This document shows, piece after piece, positions 18,024 to 24,986 of a stretch of 44,528 nt of DNA; the stretch's first letter is position 1; each line of letters starts with the position of its first letter. The notes under the pieces were generated by a model, which was given only the letters and a program-made list of their open reading frames with translations, searched no databases and was not told the origin of the DNA. Source of the stretch: Pseudomonadota bacterium (GTDB lineage Bacteria > Pseudomonadota > Alphaproteobacteria > Rhizobiales > Pleomorphomonadaceae). The stretch is from assembly GCA_018262505.1 (NCBI GenBank), contig JAGSYV010000118.1, forward strand, positions 1 through 44,528, in the 5' to 3' direction. A program made the translations under genes and the position numbers.

Positions 18024-18533
18024 TTATTGCACGATGACGTTCTTGAAGAGCACGTCGTCGACACGGGCTGGATAGACCGCGATGTTGACGCGTCGCTGCA
18101 GCTCTTCCTTCAGGCGAAACAAACCGGCCGAGCCCTGCAGATCGGATGCCCTGAGTTCGCGCATGTAGGTTTGGAAGGCATCGAGCACGCGCGGCAGATT
18201 GGGCTTGATAACCTCCAGCATCTTCTCGTCGCTGACCTCGAGGGCGATCTCCATCTTGACAAAGGTCGGCCTCTCGTCGGCGGTGGACAGGTTGAGGATC
18301 ATCATCGGCAGATCGTAATAGTAGGCGTGCGGCTGAGACGCCGCCTCGACGGCCGCGACATCGCTGACGGCCGGCGTCGCCGGTGTACCGCCGGTCAGGA
18401 AGAAGGCCGCGCCACCACCGACCAGCACCACCGCCGCGGCCGCGCCGCCGATGATGATCAGTTTCTTCTTCGAGGAGGAACCACCAGCCTCGCCATCTTC
18501 CTGTTCGCTATCTGCTTTCGGGGTCTTGGCCAT
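18024..18533 (-). CDS. fliL: Flagellar basal body-associated protein FliL
   Basis: Single-pass membrane protein that surrounds the stator. 169 aa: a basic, Ser/Gly-rich cytoplasmic tail, one membrane helix (about 24-47) and a periplasmic SPFH-like domain with YYDLPMMILNL and KMEIALEVSD. It ends VLFKNVIVQ, the usual FliL terminus. First gene of the fliL-fliM operon, 2 bp from fliM and divergent from flgF across a CtrA-box region. Confidence 0.93.
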   Translation of the reverse strand: MAKTPKADSEQEDGEAGGSSSKKKLIIIGGAAAAVVLVGGGAAFFLTGGTPATPAVSDVAAVEAASQPHAYYYDLPMMILNLSTADERPTFVKMEIALEVSDEKMLEVIKPNLPRVLDAFQTYMRELRASDLQGSAGLFRLKEELQRRVNIAVYPARVDDVLFKNVIVQ

Positions 18534-18662
18534 GGCCTCTGGCGCCTGCTCCGGAATCGGGGGAAGCCAAGCGCCTCCACCAGAAAGCTATGGGTCGGCC
18601 CCTCATCACCAACAACGATTCTTTGCCGGAGCCCACAGCCCTTTCACTGACGGTCAGGATAG

Positions 18663-18689
18663 TTAACGATTGGTTGATAATTGGTTAAC
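18663..18689. promoter_or_regulatory. Two overlapping CtrA boxes, fliL / flgF divergent region
   Basis: TTAA-N7-TTGA-N7-TTAAC: two CtrA-type boxes share the central TTGA (18674-18677), each one base from consensus TTAA-N7-TTAA. They lie about 130 bp upstream of fliL and are followed directly by an ftr-like palindrome towards flgF. CtrA probably activates fliL-fliM from here. Confidence 0.65.
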
Positions 18690-18693
18690 GCCC

Positions 18694-18738
18694 CGGCAAA
18701 TGTTGCCGCTCATAGCTGCCGACCGGCAAGAAGCGCCG
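18694..18738. promoter_or_regulatory. Two ftr-like palindromes (candidate FlbD enhancer) of flgF
   Basis: CGGCAA-ATG-TTGCCG (18694-18708) is a perfect palindrome, and CGGCAA-GAA-GCGCCG (18724-18738) is a second, weaker copy. They stand 85-100 and 55-70 bp upstream of the sigma-54 promoter, where enhancer-binding proteins such as FlbD usually bind. The identification with Caulobacter ftr elements rests on sequence resemblance and context. Confidence 0.55.
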
Positions 18739-18763
18739 AGCTCCATTGGCCGGGAGTATCCGG

Positions 18764-18776
18764 TAATACATTGATT
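18764..18776. promoter_or_regulatory. Perfect IHF consensus between enhancer and sigma-54 promoter
   Basis: On the minus strand AATCAATGTATTA fits WATCAANNNNTTR exactly. It sits 16 bp upstream of the -24 element and 25 bp downstream of the second ftr-like palindrome, the place where IHF bends DNA at sigma-54 promoters. The flanking sequence is A/T-rich, as usual for IHF sites. Confidence 0.6.
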
Positions 18777-18792
18777 TTTAATAAAAAATTAG

Positions 18793-18808
18793 TTGGCACG
18801 TTCCCTGC
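18793..18808 (+). promoter_or_regulatory. Sigma-54 promoter of flgF-flgG-flgA-flgH
   Basis: TTGGCACG-TTCC-CTGC: the -24 element matches the sigma-54 consensus completely and the -12 GC lies at the required GG-N10-GC spacing. About 70 bp upstream of the flgF ATG. Confidence 0.8.
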
Positions 18809-18877
18809 GATAGATGTTTCGGGCAGCGACGCTGGGGAGCGTGACGCCGTCCGATTAGGACTTGGGAACAATTTGCC

Positions 18878-19474
18878 ATGCAGAATGCAACTCTGGTGGC
18901 GCTGTCGGGACAGGTTGCGCTGCGTGAACTGGCCACCGTGCACGACTTCTCGGCCGGATCGGTCGAGATGACCGGCAACGATCTCGACGTGGCGATCGAG
19001 GGTGAGAACGGCTTCTTCGTGGTCAATACGCCAGCCGGCGAGCGCTACACCCGCGCCGGCGACTTCGCCATCGACAACACCGGTCGTCTCGTGACCTCCG
19101 ACGGCAAGCCGGTGCTCGGCGATGGCGGCGAAATCGTCTTTGGATCCGAGGAAACCAACATCTCCTTCGCCCACGACGGGACGATTTCCTCCAGCGCCGG
19201 CCTGAAGGGCAAGCTTCGCATCGCCGACTTCCCCGACACCAGTGTGCTCGCCAAGCAGGGCGACAACCTCTATTCGGCCAGCGCCGCGCCGCGGGTGCCC
19301 ACCTACGTCCGCGTCCGCCAGGGTGCCCTCGAGAAATCCAACGTCTCGGGCGTCCAGGAACTCACCGCCATGATGGACGTCCAGCGCGCCTATGAGCGCA
19401 TCACCAACATGGTCAAGCAGCAGAACGACCTCAGCGCCAAGGCCGTCGACCGCCTCGGCTCCGTCAACGCCTAA
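18878..19474 (+). CDS. flgF: Flagellar rod protein FlgF lacking its N-terminal rod motif
   Basis: FlgF forms part of the proximal rod. The start (MQNATLVALSGQVAL) and the rest of the protein (TGNDLDVAIEGENGFFVV, YTRAGDFAIDNTGRLV, and the C-terminal QRAYERITNMVKQQNDLSAKA helix) are typical, but at residues about 16-22 (RELATVH) the sequence jumps straight from the first helix to the region that normally lies about 45-50 residues further on. The conserved ANNxANxxTxGF basal-body-rod motif is missing. The length is 198 aa, against about 240-250 usually. The frame is intact, so this is a clean in-frame deletion relative to the family. Followed by flgG after 17 bp. Confidence 0.88.
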   Translation: MQNATLVALSGQVALRELATVHDFSAGSVEMTGNDLDVAIEGENGFFVVNTPAGERYTRAGDFAIDNTGRLVTSDGKPVLGDGGEIVFGSEETNISFAHDGTISSSAGLKGKLRIADFPDTSVLAKQGDNLYSASAAPRVPTYVRVRQGALEKSNVSGVQELTAMMDVQRAYERITNMVKQQNDLSAKAVDRLGSVNA

Positions 19475-19491
19475 TCCGGGAGCGACCGAAC

Positions 19492-20280
19492 ATGAAAGCT
19501 CTAACCATCGCCGCCACCGGCATGAAGGCCCAGGAGACCAACGTCTCCGTCATCTCCAACAACATCGCCAACATGCGCACGACCGGCTACAAGAGCCAGC
19601 GCGCCAATTTCCAGGATCTGCTCTACCAGACGCTGCGCCGTCAAGGCTCCACCACGTCGGATGCCGGAACGCAGGTGCCGGCCGGCGTGCAGCTCGGCTC
19701 TGGTGTTCGCGTTGTCGCCACCCCGCGCAACATGACGCAAGGCGATCCGGAATCCACCGGCAACGACAAGGATATCGCCATCCGCGGCGAGGGCTTCTTC
19801 CAGATCACCCTGCCCGACGGCCGCACCGCCTACACCCGCGACGGCGCCTTCGAGCTGGACTCCACCGGCACGCTGGTGACCGCCGACGGCTACACCGTGC
19901 AGCCTGCCATCATCGTGCCGAACAACGCCAGCGACCTCACCATCTCCAATACCGGCCAGGTACAGGCCAAGATCGGCAACGCGACCACTGCGACGGTGCT
20001 CGGCCAGATCGAGCTCGCCCGCTTCGTCAACAAGAACGGCCTTGAGCCGATGGGCGACAACCTGTTCCTCGAGACGGCGTCAAGCGGCACCGCCCAGACG
20101 GGCAACCCCGGCGATGCCGGCTACGGCACGTTGCTGCAGAACTATCTCGAGTCCTCCAACGTCGAGTCGGTCAACGAGCTGTCGTCGCTGATCTCGGCGC
20201 AGCGCGCCTACGAGATGAACTCTCGCATCATCACGGCCGCCGACGAGATGTCCCAGACGACCGCCAGCCTCGGCAAGTGA
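19492..20280 (+). CDS. flgG: Flagellar distal rod protein FlgG
   Basis: Distal rod subunit, 262 aa, full length. N-terminal MKALTIAATGMKAQETNVSV with the intact ISNNIANMRTTGYK motif (about 21-34), a central DKDIAIRGEGFFQI block and the C-terminal D0 helix QRAYEMNSRIITAADEM. It serves as a good internal control showing what its neighbour FlgF lacks. GAGCGACC precedes the ATG. Confidence 0.97.
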   Translation: MKALTIAATGMKAQETNVSVISNNIANMRTTGYKSQRANFQDLLYQTLRRQGSTTSDAGTQVPAGVQLGSGVRVVATPRNMTQGDPESTGNDKDIAIRGEGFFQITLPDGRTAYTRDGAFELDSTGTLVTADGYTVQPAIIVPNNASDLTISNTGQVQAKIGNATTATVLGQIELARFVNKNGLEPMGDNLFLETASSGTAQTGNPGDAGYGTLLQNYLESSNVESVNELSSLISAQRAYEMNSRIITAADEMSQTTASLGK

Positions 20281-20288
20281 GCACCGTC

Positions 20289-21275
20289 ATGATGCGCGCC
20301 CTCCTCTTCCGGATCGTCCTCGCCGCGGCACTCGCCAGTCTGGCGGCCGGCTTCATCGCCACCCATCAGGCATCCGCGGCCGAACTCAGACAGCGCGTCG
20401 AGATCGACGGCACCATCGTCACGCTCGGCGACCTGTTCGAGGGCGCCGGCGCTCTTGCGGATCGCGCCGTCTTCAGAGCCCCGGAACTCGGCGTCACCGG
20501 CGCCTTGCCGACCGCCGTCGCGGTCAAGGCCGCAGTCGCCGCCGGCCTCAGCGTTGACCGCCTGCCGACCTTCGCCAGCGTCACCGTCGTTCGTCGCGCC
20601 GTCACGGTCGATGCAGCGGCCATCAAGGCCCTTGTTGTCGACGCCGCCGCCACCCGCATGGGCGTTGCGGTCGACAACATCGACATCACCCTCGACGGAA
20701 CCCCTTCGCCGGTCGCCGCTTCGGCCACCGCCGCCACACCGGCCATCCTGTCCGACTTCGTCCTTCAGCCGGAATCCGGTCGCTTCAACGCCACCATCGC
20801 CATCGACCGCGGCGGTGACCAACAGACGCTGGCGATTGCCGGCCGCGCGCTGGAGACCATGACCGTACCGGTGTTGAACCGGCCGATCAACCGCCGCGAC
20901 GTCATCCATGCTTCCGATGTCACGACTGTCCGCATCGACAAGCGGCGCGTGCCCGGCTCGGCGGTCATCGACACCAACGATCTCGTCGACATGGCGGCCA
21001 AACACCCCCTCCGCGCTGGTGAAGTCATCGCAACCGCCGATATTGAACCGCCCCGCGTCATCCTGCGTGGCGATCTCGTCACGCTGCAATACTCACGCCC
21101 CGGCCTGACGCTCAGCGCCCGAGGTCGCGCCCTCGGCGACGGCGCCAAGGGCGACCTCGTCTCCGTGCTGAACGAACAGTCCAAGCGGACCATCCAGGGC
21201 GTGGTCACCGGTGCCGGTACTGTCGAAGTCACCGCGTCGAGCGGACCATCCGTCCTCAAGACGGCGATGAACTGA
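20289..21275 (+). CDS. flgA: Flagellar P-ring assembly chaperone FlgA
   Basis: Periplasmic chaperone for FlgI polymerisation. Signal peptide (about 1-31, ending ASAAE); C-terminal SAF-type and beta-clip region (VPVLNRPINRRDVIHASDVT near 195-215; LRAGEVIATADIEPP; GDLVTLQYSRPGLTL; GDLVSVLNEQSKRTIQGVV). Two starts are possible: GTG at 20277 overlapping the flgG stop, or ATG at 20289. GTGAG ends 7 nt before the latter, so I choose it. Co-transcribed with flgG and flgH. Confidence 0.93.
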   Translation: MMRALLFRIVLAAALASLAAGFIATHQASAAELRQRVEIDGTIVTLGDLFEGAGALADRAVFRAPELGVTGALPTAVAVKAAVAAGLSVDRLPTFASVTVVRRAVTVDAAAIKALVVDAAATRMGVAVDNIDITLDGTPSPVAASATAATPAILSDFVLQPESGRFNATIAIDRGGDQQTLAIAGRALETMTVPVLNRPINRRDVIHASDVTTVRIDKRRVPGSAVIDTNDLVDMAAKHPLRAGEVIATADIEPPRVILRGDLVTLQYSRPGLTLSARGRALGDGAKGDLVSVLNEQSKRTIQGVVTGAGTVEVTASSGPSVLKTAMN

Positions 21276-21285
21276 GGAACCCGAA

Positions 21286-22029
21286 ATGCGCTTGTCCACC
21301 CTCCTCTCCATCGCCTTCCTCGGCATCGGGCTCTCCGCCTGCGGCAGCACCATGGACCGCCTGTCGCAGGTTGGGCAGACACCCAAGCTGTCGGCCATCG
21401 AGAACCCTACCGCTCAAGCCGGCTACAAGCCGGTGCAGATGCCGATGCCCAGCGTGCAGCCCATCGCCTATAGTCCCAACTCGCTTTGGCAGTCCGGCTC
21501 ACGCACCTTCTTCAAGGATCAGCGCGCCCGCAACATCGGCGACATTCTCACCGTCAAGGTGAAAATCTCGGACAAGGCGGCCTTCGACAACTCGTCGGAA
21601 AGGACGCGCAAATCGAGTGATTCGACCGGCGTCGGTGGCGCGCTCGGCACGGCCATCGATACCATCGCCCTACCTGGCGGCATGGCGGCCAGCGACCTCG
21701 CCTCGACCGATGGCGCTTCCTCCTACAAGGGCACGGGGACGATCGACCGATCGGAAAGTCTGTCGACCAACGTCGCCGCTGTCGTGACGCAGTTGCTGCC
21801 CAACGGCAACCTGGTCATCGAGGGACGGCAGGAAGTGCGCGTCAATTACGAGATCCGCGAGTTGGTGGTGGCCGGCGTCGTCCGTCCCGAGGACATCGCC
21901 GCCGACAACACCATCGAGAGCACCAAGATCGCCGAAGCCCGAATCTCCTACGGCGGCCGCGGTCAGATTTCCGACGTGCAGCAGCCGCGCACCGGCCAGC
22001 AAGTGCTCGATATCCTCCTGCCGTTCTGA
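21286..22029 (+). CDS. flgH: Flagellar L-ring lipoprotein FlgH
   Basis: Outer-membrane L-ring subunit. 247 aa with a lipobox LSAC (Cys19), then SLWQSGSRTFFKDQRARNIGDILTV in the usual place (about 66-90), LLPNGNLVIEGRQEVRVNYE and a C-terminal GRGQISDVQQPRTGQQVLD. Last gene of the flgFGAH operon. The transcript continues into a highly structured 3' region. Confidence 0.96.
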   Translation: MRLSTLLSIAFLGIGLSACGSTMDRLSQVGQTPKLSAIENPTAQAGYKPVQMPMPSVQPIAYSPNSLWQSGSRTFFKDQRARNIGDILTVKVKISDKAAFDNSSERTRKSSDSTGVGGALGTAIDTIALPGGMAASDLASTDGASSYKGTGTIDRSESLSTNVAAVVTQLLPNGNLVIEGRQEVRVNYEIRELVVAGVVRPEDIAADNTIESTKIAEARISYGGRGQISDVQQPRTGQQVLDILLPF

Positions 22030-22042
22030 TCGGCACCGAGAT

Positions 22043-22200
22043 CGGCTCGCGCTCCCCAAGCATCCCAAGCGAGCCGTATCGCCCAAGGGCCGCTCCCCAA
22101 TTGGCCCCAGGCGATCCGCCGGCCCCTTCCCCAAGTCCAGGCCGGTTTTCCCAGAGCGGCGCGACCTCCCCCTTCCCAAGTCATCCCGGGAGGTCGCGCC
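22043..22200 (+). ncRNA. Candidate small RNA: four hairpins with C-rich loops after flgH
   Basis: Seen directly: H1 stem 22043-22050/22069-22076 (8 bp, loop GCTCCCCAAGCATCCCAA); H2 stem 22087-22091/22103-22107 (5 bp, plus an outer 4 bp 22080-22083/22110-22113, loop GCTCCCCAATT); H3 stem 22119-22124/22140-22145 (6 bp, loop CCTTCCCCAAGTCCA, followed by TTTT); H4 stem 22158-22170/22188-22200 (13 bp, loop CCTTCCCAAGTCATCCC). A strong terminator follows at 22252-22292. The repeated loop word is C(T/TT)CCC(C)AA. Arrays of C-rich loops are known in alphaproteobacterial anti-Shine-Dalgarno sRNAs, but I do not recognise this family. The orientation is taken as +, as a 3' product of flgH; read on the other strand the loops would be GGGA-rich, as in CsrA-sequestering RNAs. 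Confidence 0.5.
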
Positions 22201-22251
22201 CAGACGGGATCCCCCACCAGAATGCACCGACGTCAGTTCCGAGAGATCGGG

Positions 22252-22292
22252 CAACAAAAAAGGGGCGCCCTAGGAGCGCCCCTTTTTTGTTG
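22252..22292. terminator. Strong bidirectional terminator, flgH / dksA
   Basis: A perfect 17-bp stem (22252-22268 with 22276-22292), loop of 7 nt, with A6 on the left arm and T6 on the right arm, so a T-tract follows the GC stem in both directions. Ends flgFGAH (and any 3' RNA) and the converging dksA transcript. Confidence 0.92.
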
Positions 22293-22315
22293 GTTGTCCG
22301 GCAACGCTGACTCAA

Positions 22316-22732
22316 TCACTCGTCGCGATAGACCTTCTCGCGCCGCTCGTGCCGCTCCTGCGCCTCGATCGACAACGTGGCGATCGGACGAGCGTCGAGG
22401 CGCTTCAATGAGATCGGCTCGCCGGTCTCCTCGCAATAGCCGTAGGAGCCATCCTCGATCCGCTTGATGGCCGCCTCGATTTTGGAGATCAGCTTGCGCT
22501 GGCGGTCACGCGCCCGAAGCTCGATGGAGCGGTCGGTTTCCGACGACGCCCGGTCGGCGATGTCGGGAAGATTGGTGTTCTCGTTCTGGAGATTTACGAG
22601 GGTCTCCTTGCTCTCACGCAGGATATCCTCTTTCCACTGAAGCAGCTTGCGCCGGAAGTATTCGCGCTGGCGATCATTCATGAACGGCTCGTCGTCGGAC
22701 GGCCGGTAGTCATCCGCTAGCTCAATCGACAT
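22316..22732 (-). CDS. dksA: DksA-type RNA polymerase-binding factor, zinc finger degenerate
   Basis: Works with ppGpp in the RNA polymerase secondary channel. 138 aa: coiled-coil hairpin (about 20-90) and C-terminal globular part. The zinc-finger region reads YGYCEETGEPISLKRLDARP...SIEAQ. Of the four zinc-binding cysteines of E. coli DksA only the first remains (Cys-Thr-Ser-Ala), a pattern I know from other alphaproteobacterial DksA proteins, so it is probably active without zinc. Transcribed alone, towards flgH. Confidence 0.93.
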   Translation of the reverse strand: MSIELADDYRPSDDEPFMNDRQREYFRRKLLQWKEDILRESKETLVNLQNENTNLPDIADRASSETDRSIELRARDRQRKLISKIEAAIKRIEDGSYGYCEETGEPISLKRLDARPIATLSIEAQERHERREKVYRDE

Positions 22733-22764
22733 CGACGGTCCTCACATACCACGAAGGCGGGCGG

Positions 22765-22793
22765 AATATAGCTATCCGTCCCTCGCCCCACAA
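22765..22793 (-). promoter_or_regulatory. Putative housekeeping promoter of dksA
   Basis: Minus strand: TTGTGG (22788-22793), 17-nt spacer, TATATT (22765-22770). The -10 is close to consensus and would give a leader of about 25 nt. Confidence 0.45.
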
Positions 22794-22895
22794 CGGCAAA
22801 TGCAAGAAAATCACCAAACCTTGTAGGGCCGGCGTTTATCAATACATATCAATCGATTAAGCCGTGTTCCGCCGCTCCATCCGCGGATGAAGGCC

Positions 22896-23318
22896 TCAAC
22901 CGCGGAAGTAGCCGAGCTTGGCAAGCTCCACTTCGGCCCTCAGCGCGATGTCCTCCATAAGCCCATCGAGCCGCGGATCGCCGGTTGGCTCCGTCTCGTC
23001 AAGCAGGCTGAGAATGCGGCCAATTGCCTCGCCCGACATCTGTCCCGACAACAGGCCGATACGGATCTCGTCGAGCCGATCCAACAGGTCGCGCCCCCGC
23101 TTGACCGCCTTGCGCTTCTTGCGCGGCGCGTCGGCGTCGACCGCCTGCAGGGCCATCAACGCATCGAGTCCGGTGAGCGCGTGAGTGGCCGAGGCAGTGG
23201 TGGTTTTCGGCGCGCTGCCCTCGCCCTCGGACGGCAGCGTGAAGCCTGTTCCGTCGGTTCGCTTGGTCGATGATCCCGAGGAAACGCCCCCGAGGCGGTT
23301 CGGACCCTGAATGCGCAT
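22896..23318 (-). CDS. fliX: Flagellar assembly regulator FliX
   Basis: In Caulobacter FliX senses early basal-body completion and controls FlbD, the activator of sigma-54 flagellar promoters. 140 aa: MRIQGPNRLG start, Ser/Thr/Gly-rich N-terminal third, then helices with LTGLDALMALQ (about 48-58), RGRDLLDRLDEIRIGLLSG (about 74-92) and the C-terminal LRAEVELAKLG. The open frame continues upstream to 23681 without similarity; the ATG at 23316-23318 has GGGAACGAGAG upstream. Divergent from flgI, one of the sigma-54 targets in the window. Confidence 0.9.
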   Translation of the reverse strand: MRIQGPNRLGGVSSGSSTKRTDGTGFTLPSEGEGSAPKTTTASATHALTGLDALMALQAVDADAPRKKRKAVKRGRDLLDRLDEIRIGLLSGQMSGEAIGRILSLLDETEPTGDPRLDGLMEDIALRAEVELAKLGYFRG

Positions 23319-23382
23319 CTCTCGTTCCCTGAAGCTGACCCGGCAGTTTCGACTGGGCAAGGTTACCGCTTCCCCGCCCACC

Positions 23383-23397
23383 CGGCAAGAAATGCCG
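23383..23397. promoter_or_regulatory. ftr-like palindrome (candidate FlbD site) of flgI
   Basis: CGGCAA-GAA-ATGCCG, same pattern as upstream of flgF and flgE, 94 bp before the flgI -24 element and 65 bp upstream of fliX. FlbD binding here could activate flgI and affect fliX. Confidence 0.55.
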
Positions 23398-23453
23398 CCC
23401 ACAAAGCGCAAGTGTTGATGGCGCCTTTGAAGGCTATCCGAATAACTATCCAG

Positions 23454-23466
23454 ATTCAATAACTTA
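23454..23466. promoter_or_regulatory. IHF-like site upstream of the flgI promoter
   Basis: ATTCAATAACTTA differs from WATCAANNNNTTR at one position. It lies between the ftr-like palindrome and the sigma-54 promoter, 24 bp before the -24 element, as at flgF. Confidence 0.4.
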
Positions 23467-23490
23467 CAAATACGCCTCCTGCACCTCGGC

Positions 23491-23506
23491 TTGGCATGCC
23501 GATTGC
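23491..23506 (+). promoter_or_regulatory. Sigma-54 promoter of flgI-flgJ-flgN
   Basis: TTGGCATG-CCGA-TTGC: near-perfect -24/-12 elements with GG-N10-GC spacing, followed by GAAA. The -12 is about 38 bp upstream of the flgI ATG. Confidence 0.82.
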
Positions 23507-23544
23507 GAAACCGTTGGTGGGAAGCCGTGTCGGGAAACACGGGG

Positions 23545-24666
23545 ATGATGACAATGCGGACTAGGATTCTCGGCGCTCTGGGCGCCCTCTTGCTTATCCT
23601 GATGGGCGGCGAAGCGGCGATGGCTGCCTCGCGCATCAAGGATATTGTCAACGTCGAGGGCGTTCGCGAGAACCAGCTCATCGGCTACGGACTTGTTGTC
23701 GGCCTGCAAGGCACCGGCGACAGCCTCAACAATTCGCCATTCACCAAGCAGAGCCTGCAGGCGATGCTCGAACGGCTCGGCGTCAACGTGCGCGATGCCA
23801 CCATGCGCACCGCCAACACGGCCGCCGTCATGGTGACCGCCAAGCTGCCGGCTTTTGCCGCTCAGGGCACGGCCATTGACGTGTCGGTCAGCGCGCTAGG
23901 CGACGCCAAGAACCTTCAAGGCGGTCAGCTTCTGGTAACGCCGCTGATGGGCGCCGACGGCGAAGTCTACGCTATCGGCCAGGGGGCGATCGCCGTCGGC
24001 GGCTTCGACATCCAGGGCGAAGCGGCCAAGATTTCCCGCGGCGTGCCGACGCAGGGCCGGATCAGCAACGGCGCCGTCATCGAACGCGAGTTGCAATTCA
24101 AGCTGACCGACCTCAGCTCGGTCCGCCTGTCGCTGCGCAATCCCGATTTCACCACGTCGCGCCGTATCGCCCTCGCCATCAACGATCTCTACGGCTCGCC
24201 GGTGGCTGAGCCGACCGACCCCGCGACCGTCCGTCTGTCGATGCCTCCGAAATTCCGCGGCAATATCGTCGACCTCTTGACCGACGTCGAGCAGTTGATC
24301 GTCGAACCGGACCTGCCGGCCAAGGTGGTGGTCGACGAGGCCACCGGCATCATCGTCATGGGCCAGGAAGTGCGTGTGTCGACGGTGGCCGTCGCCCAGG
24401 GCAACCTGACGGTGATGATCACCGAAAGCCCGCAGGTGTCGCAGCCACAACCATTTGCCAACGGTCAGACCGTGGTGACGCCGCAGACGCAGATCCAGGT
24501 GGCCGACGGCAAGGAACACCAGCTCGCCGTCGTCCGCTCGGGCGTGACGCTGCAGGAACTGGTCGACGGCCTCAATGCCCTCGGCCTCGGCCCGCGCGAT
24601 CTCATCTCCATTCTGCAAGCAATCAAGGCTGCGGGCGCGCTGCAAGCCAATGTCGAGGTGATGTAA
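23545..24666 (+). CDS. flgI: Flagellar P-ring protein FlgI
   Basis: Periplasmic P-ring subunit. About 373 aa with a signal peptide (ending AAMAA), the typical mature start SRIKDIVNVEGVRENQLIGY, GLVVGLQGTGDS, and the C-terminal GVTLQELVDGLNALGLGPRDLISILQAIKAAGAL region (landmarks only). The ATG at 23545 is taken; the in-frame ATG at 23554 is better spaced from GGGGA and would remove three residues. First gene of a sigma-54 operon; its stop overlaps the flgJ start (TAATG). Confidence 0.96.
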   Translation: MMTMRTRILGALGALLLILMGGEAAMAASRIKDIVNVEGVRENQLIGYGLVVGLQGTGDSLNNSPFTKQSLQAMLERLGVNVRDATMRTANTAAVMVTAKLPAFAAQGTAIDVSVSALGDAKNLQGGQLLVTPLMGADGEVYAIGQGAIAVGGFDIQGEAAKISRGVPTQGRISNGAVIERELQFKLTDLSSVRLSLRNPDFTTSRRIALAINDLYGSPVAEPTDPATVRLSMPPKFRGNIVDLLTDVEQLIVEPDLPAKVVVDEATGIIVMGQEVRVSTVAVAQGNLTVMITESPQVSQPQPFANGQTVVTPQTQIQVADGKEHQLAVVRSGVTLQELVDGLNALGLGPRDLISILQAIKAAGALQANVEVM

Positions 24667-24986
24667 TGGAGACCAGCAGTCTCTCTTCAGTCACCTCGGC
24701 TTTTGCCTCCAAGACCTATTCCGGCATGGACAAGGACGCCGTCGCCAAGAAAGCGCATGCCGTCGCCGCGGATTTCGAGTCGGTCTACGTCGCCGACGCC
24801 TTCAAGGCCATGTTCAAGGACGTCGCCGTCGATCCGGTCAGCGGCAAGTCGGACAATTCCAACGAGACCTGGCGCGACATGCTGCTCGATCAGTACGCAC
24901 AGGATTTCGTCAAGAAGGGTGGCATCGGCATCGCCGACGGCATCGCCTCGGAACTCATCAAGATACAGGAAGGGCACGCACGATGA
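24666..24986 (+). CDS. flgJ: Rod-binding/capping protein FlgJ, N-terminal domain only
   Basis: 106 aa, corresponding to the rod-binding N-terminal half of enteric FlgJ (ADFESVYVADAFKAMF near 34-49; LLDQYAQDFVKKGGIGIAD near 74-92). The muramidase half is absent, as is normal in alphaproteobacteria, where a separate lytic enzyme is used. Translation is probably coupled to flgI (1-nt overlap) and to the next gene (4-nt overlap). Confidence 0.92.
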   Translation: METSSLSSVTSAFASKTYSGMDKDAVAKKAHAVAADFESVYVADAFKAMFKDVAVDPVSGKSDNSNETWRDMLLDQYAQDFVKKGGIGIADGIASELIKIQEGHAR

